DNA from: Pseudofrankia inefficax
Lineage (GTDB): Bacteria > Actinomycetota > Actinomycetes > Frankiales > Frankiaceae
Reading direction: 5' to 3'
Length of the DNA: 64,000 nucleotides
Assembly (NCBI RefSeq): GCF_000166135.1
Contig: NC_014666.1
Location: forward strand, 1,736,001-1,800,000
Made by a program: the position numbers and the translations under genes. The notes under the pieces are model-generated. The model was not told the DNA's origin, searched no databases, and was given only the letters and a program-made list of their open reading frames with translations. Below are positions 61,389 through 64,000 of this stretch, in pieces. How positions within the stretch are numbered: position 1 is the first letter of the stretch; each line of letters opens with the position of its first letter.

Positions 61389-61982
61389 GTGTCCACGGTG
61401 GAGACGTCCGGCCGGCTGCTGCGCCGCGGTGTCGTGTTGGAGTGCGTCACGCTTGGTTGGAACGTCATCGGGATCGCGGTGCTCGTCGTCGCCGCGATCG
61501 CCGCGCGTTCGGTGGCGCTCGCTGGGTTCGGCTTGGACTCGCTCATCGAGATCGGCGCGTCCACGGTGGTGTTGTGGGAGCTGTCCGGGAGCGGCGAGGA
61601 GCGTCGGCGCCGCGCGCTGCGTCTGATCGGGGCCGGCTTCGCTCTCCTGGCGGGCTACCTGCTGGTGCAGTCGACCTGGGCGCTGGCGGTCGGGTTCCGT
61701 CCGCACCACTCGCCGCTGGGCATCGCGTGGACCGCGGCGACCGCGGCCGTGATGTTCACCCTCGCCGCGGGAAAATCGCGGACCGGCGCCGCGCTGGGCA
61801 ACCCGGTGCTGACGACCGAGGGCCGGGTCACGCTGATCGACGGCCTGCTCGCGACCGCGGTACTGGCCGGTCTGGTCCTCAACGCCACGTTCGGCCTGTG
61901 GTGGGCGGATCCGGCCGCCGGCTACGTCCTGGTGTACTACGCGGCCCGCGAGGCGAAGGACATCTTCTCCCACCGCGACTGA
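61389..61982 (+). CDS. Cation efflux (CDF-like) membrane protein
   Basis: 197 residues with about five to six membrane helices. The GFGLDSLIEIGAS segment in helix 2 corresponds to the CDF metal-binding (H/D)SxxD-type motif, and VTLIDGLLATAVLAGLVLN to the helix-5 site. The cytoplasmic C-terminal domain of classical CDF transporters is missing, so it is a short form. GTG at 61389 is used; another GTG lies two codons on. It probably exports Zn, Co or another divalent cation. Confidence 0.7.
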   Translation: MSTVETSGRLLRRGVVLECVTLGWNVIGIAVLVVAAIAARSVALAGFGLDSLIEIGASTVVLWELSGSGEERRRRALRLIGAGFALLAGYLLVQSTWALAVGFRPHHSPLGIAWTAATAAVMFTLAAGKSRTGAALGNPVLTTEGRVTLIDGLLATAVLAGLVLNATFGLWWADPAAGYVLVYYAAREAKDIFSHRD

Positions 61983-62038
61983 GCCCCGAGCCGCCCGTGG
62001 GCGCTGCTCACAGCGCTTTCGGGCAGGCGGCGACTAAG

Positions 62039-62488
62039 TCAGTGCACGAGGCCCTGGTGTCCCCAGCGTGGGGTGGGTCCGGGATCGCCGAGGTCGGTTC
62101 CGGCGGGGTCCAGGGAGACCTGTTGGGCGATGGCGGTGCCCCAGCCGAAGTAGTCCATGAGCGTCGCCGCCAGTTCCGGCCGGCCGGGGAGTATCTCGTT
62201 GATCGCGTCGGCCATCAGGTCGAGCCAGCGTTGGCGGTGTTCGTCGCGGATGCCCAGGCCGAGGTGGCTGCGTAGCAGTGCCTGATGGCCGCCGAGGTGT
62301 GCGGAGAAGTCGGCGGGCCCGCCGAAGACCTCGGCCAGCCAGACGGCCACGTGATCGAGGTGGGTCGGGGTGAAGTGGGCGAACACGGGAGCGAGGAGTT
62401 CGTCGGCGAGCACGCGGTCGTAGAACGCCGCGGACAGCCGCCGCAGGCCGTCGAGACCGCCGACCTCGGAGTAGAGCGAGGAACCCAC
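62039..62488 (-). CDS. Truncated haemoglobin (group II type)
   Basis: 149-residue globin. The core SLYSEVGGLDGLRRLSAAFYDRV with ADFSAHLGGHQALLRSHLGLGI matches group II (GlbO-like) truncated haemoglobins; the His in LRSHLGL is the proximal haem ligand region. Such proteins bind oxygen or detoxify NO and peroxide. GTG at 62488 is preferred because GGGAGG precedes it at good spacing; longer frames start at ATG 62536 or 62560. Confidence 0.8.
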   Translation of the reverse strand: MGSSLYSEVGGLDGLRRLSAAFYDRVLADELLAPVFAHFTPTHLDHVAVWLAEVFGGPADFSAHLGGHQALLRSHLGLGIRDEHRQRWLDLMADAINEILPGRPELAATLMDYFGWGTAIAQQVSLDPAGTDLGDPGPTPRWGHQGLVH

Positions 62489-62623
62489 GATGACCTCCCG
62501 AGGGCTGGTACGCGGGGGCGCCCAGAGGTCCACCATGCCAGACCCGTCGCTGCGGGTCATGGCTGGGGTGATCTTGAAAGCTGGTCGGTCGCGTTCGTCT
62601 CACGGTGCTGGTCGTCGCTGGGT

Positions 62624-62800
62624 CAGGTGGCTTCGACGAGGTAGAGGACGGCGAGCGCGATCGCGAGGCCGCCGAGGACCAGTCGCAGGGCGGCATTCGG
62701 CAGCCTGCCCTGGAGCCGGGCGCCCAGATAGCCGCCCGTGAGACCGCCCGCGCCGCAGGCGAGACCGAGCGCCCAGTGAGGAGCGATGTTTCCCGGGGTC
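62624..62800 (-). pseudogene. C-terminal fragment of a TauE/SafE (TSUP) permease gene
   Basis: Minus-strand translation gives NIAPHWALGLACGAGGLTGG, then YLGARLQGRLPNAALRLVLG and GLAIALAVLYLVEAT before a stop. This is the typical end of a TSUP-family anion exporter (LTGGYLGARLQ..LP motif). About 60 codons remain; upstream the frame degenerates within 20 codons and no start exists. The rest of the gene has been lost. Confidence 0.65.
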
Positions 62801-62874
62801 GTCAGCCTCCGCCGTCGCCGAAGGCCGCTCGGGGAGACACGCCGATCGGACCAGCCGGGCTCCGGGCCCTCTGA

Positions 62875-63393
62875 TCAGAGGGGTCGTGGGGATGTGTTCC
62901 TCGTCGCCGCGGCCGTTCTGGCGGCGGCGAGGGTGGTCGCGGTATGGAGCGCCGCGACGATGGCCGCGATGACGGCGACCGACACGGTTCCCTCGCGCGC
63001 CTGGTGGTGGATCTCAGCGATGTCGAGGACCGCCGCGCTGGCGGCGAACAGGGCGACGAGCGCGCAGACACCTGTCGACGGGCGGCGCCAAACAGCCGCG
63101 GCGAGGAGCAGCGACGCGGCCACGAAGGCCGCGACGGTGCCGGGTGACTCTGCGGGGATCCCGAACACGGTCTCGGACTCGTGCGCGTCGCCGGCCGCGC
63201 GTTCCCCGCTTTCACCAGCCTCGCGGCTTTCGCTGTCTGCGGTGCCGGTCCTTTCGTCGGCTTCACTGGTTTCGCTGTGCCCGCCTTCCGGTTCGGTCCC
63301 GGCGGTTTCGCCGGGATGCGCTGGCTGTTCGGAAGCGGCCTCGTGATGGGGGCGGGCCTCCACACGTCCGCCTGCCCGGTATGTCCGCGTCAT
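62875..63393 (-). CDS. Membrane protein of the small metal-type operon
   Basis: 172 residues. The first about 75 are acidic and Glu/Ser/Gly-rich, probably disordered, followed by three membrane helices (GTVAAFVAASLLLAAAVW; GVCALVALFAASAAVLDIAEI; VSVAVIAAIVAALHTATTLA). Two His follow helix 2 (EIHHQ). No known transporter family recognised. ATG at 63393 follows GCGAGG. It lies 44 bp downstream of the CC-motif protein and likely shares its transcript. Confidence 0.6.
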   Translation of the reverse strand: MTRTYRAGGRVEARPHHEAASEQPAHPGETAGTEPEGGHSETSEADERTGTADSESREAGESGERAAGDAHESETVFGIPAESPGTVAAFVAASLLLAAAVWRRPSTGVCALVALFAASAAVLDIAEIHHQAREGTVSVAVIAAIVAALHTATTLAAARTAAATRNTSPRPL

Positions 63394-63437
63394 CCTCGCG
63401 GCTCACCGGCACCGCACCGCCGGGTTGTCGGTGCGAA

Positions 63438-63719
63438 CTATCGATGGGCGCGAGGGGTGGGCAGGCCCAGGTCGACCGGGCCGGGAACGGCCCGGCAGGC
63501 CGCATGGCGGCGACGGCGGACCACGACGACCCCGACCAACGCGGCGACCGCCATCACGGCGAGCACGGGAACCCACAGGGCGGCGACCGTCGCGGCGGCG
63601 GCGACCGTGCCGAGGACGGCGAGCAGCGGGCCGGCACAGCACACCGCACACGCCGCGACCACGGCGACGCCGGCGCCGATCCGCGACCACGGACCAGACC
63701 TGCCAGGCGAGGCGCTCAC
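63438..63719 (-). CDS. Small membrane protein with MerT/MerC-like CC motif
   Basis: 93 residues, two membrane helices. The first contains CAVCCAGPLLAVLG, a paired-Cys motif similar to that of mercury transport proteins; the second is VLAVMAVAALVGVVVVRRRR with a basic tail. It could pass Hg(II) or another soft metal. GTG at 63719 overlaps the upstream stop as GTGA, so it is coupled to the CC-containing protein before it. Confidence 0.65.
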   Translation of the reverse strand: MSASPGRSGPWSRIGAGVAVVAACAVCCAGPLLAVLGTVAAAATVAALWVPVLAVMAVAALVGVVVVRRRRHAACRAVPGPVDLGLPTPRAHR

Positions 63720-64000
63720 GCCGTCACTCCGAACAGATCAGCCAGCAAGCCAGTAGCGGCCTGGGGTGCGCGGACGGTCAGGACCAGCGCGCCAGCAGCG
63801 AGTTCGAGGGTGAACGCGAAGAACGCGCAGCAGTCCTGCTCGGCCGCCGCAAGCGCGGCAACCCGGCCGGCGAGATCCGGGCCGGGCGGGAACGTCAGAC
63901 GCAGCCCGTCCGTGATCTCCTGCCGGCTGACCGCAGTGCCGAGGAGCTCGCGCCACTGGCCGGCACGGTCGGCCTGCTCGTCCCCACCGAGGGCGCATGC
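63716..64000 (-). CDS. C-terminal part of a CC-motif metal-associated protein (runs off the window)
   Basis: 94 residues of the C-terminus are present; the start is beyond position 64000. The sequence includes ACALGGDEQADRAGQWRELL, the paired Cys in AAAEQDCCAFFAFTLEL and LTVRAPQAATGLLADLFG at the end. This module is familiar as a standalone protein or as a C-terminal extension of MerR regulators in actinobacterial mercury-type operons. Its stop overlaps the next start as GTGA. The full architecture cannot be judged here. Confidence 0.65.
   Translation of the reverse strand, partial: ACALGGDEQADRAGQWRELLGTAVSRQEITDGLRLTFPPGPDLAGRVAALAAAEQDCCAFFAFTLELAAGALVLTVRAPQAATGLLADLFGVTA

Overview
The window is very GC-rich, uses GTG starts freely and packs genes into short operons joined by four-base GTGA/ATGA overlaps. 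Gene content (RAE-linked HelR, Rieske and TauD oxygenases, P450, many TetR regulators, a SapA-like domain, NB-ARC/TPR and TIR-WD40 proteins) points to a filamentous soil actinobacterium, plausibly Frankia-like. No rRNA, tRNA, CRISPR array or intact transposase was seen. Nothing could be searched or computed, so family calls rest on motifs and gene context.

1-2.8 kb: a HelR/HelD-type RNA polymerase-recycling ATPase behind a rifamycin-associated element (RAE). 2.5-12.1 kb: a catabolic locus with two convergent-type cassettes. Operon 1 (7151 down to 2489) is SDR, carboxymuconolactone-decarboxylase-like protein, Rieske oxygenase, small unknown protein, amidohydrolase, dimeric alpha-beta-barrel protein. 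Operon 2 (10540 down to 8080) is a second Rieske oxygenase, a paralogue of the small unknown protein, and a TauD dioxygenase, with an ALDH diverging from it. A TetR gene lies between them, and both divergent promoters carry the same 44-46 bp element, so the two operons are probably one regulon for an unknown substrate.

12.1-31.9 kb: a palindromic repeat cluster, a methyltransferase, a tyrosine phosphatase, surface or envelope proteins (PKD-domain protein, SapA-like anchored protein, coiled-coil membrane protein), a PAS-GGDEF-degenerate-EAL protein, a DapB-like dehydrogenase, a TetR, a secreted SGNH hydrolase, a second ALDH and a NarL-type two-component pair. 32-41 kb: P450 plus ferredoxin with a divergent TetR; an ArsR/AHSA1/RibD-like cluster from an apparently leaderless, self-repressible promoter; TspO; an alpha/beta hydrolase opposite a FadR-type regulator; a TauD oxygenase; a MmyB-like XRE regulator opposite a SnoaL-like protein.

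41-52 kb looks like an accessory conflict/defence region: a TIR-WD40 protein, an HTH-NB-ARC-TPR STAND protein, and directly after it a kinase/phosphotransferase-like domain fused to a STAND NTPase with an overlapping TPR gene. Gene remnants (TetR, NmrA-like, a truncated small protein) litter its edges. This is the best candidate for an undescribed system.

52-64 kb: an EreA/ChaN-like exported protein; a MacB-type ABC export operon (lipoprotein-like protein, adaptor, ATPase, permease) divergent from an OmpR/VanS-type two-component system; membrane proteins; fragments of threonine aldolase and of a TauE/SafE permease; a CDF transporter; a truncated haemoglobin; and a small metal-type (mer-like CC motif) operon running off the right edge.
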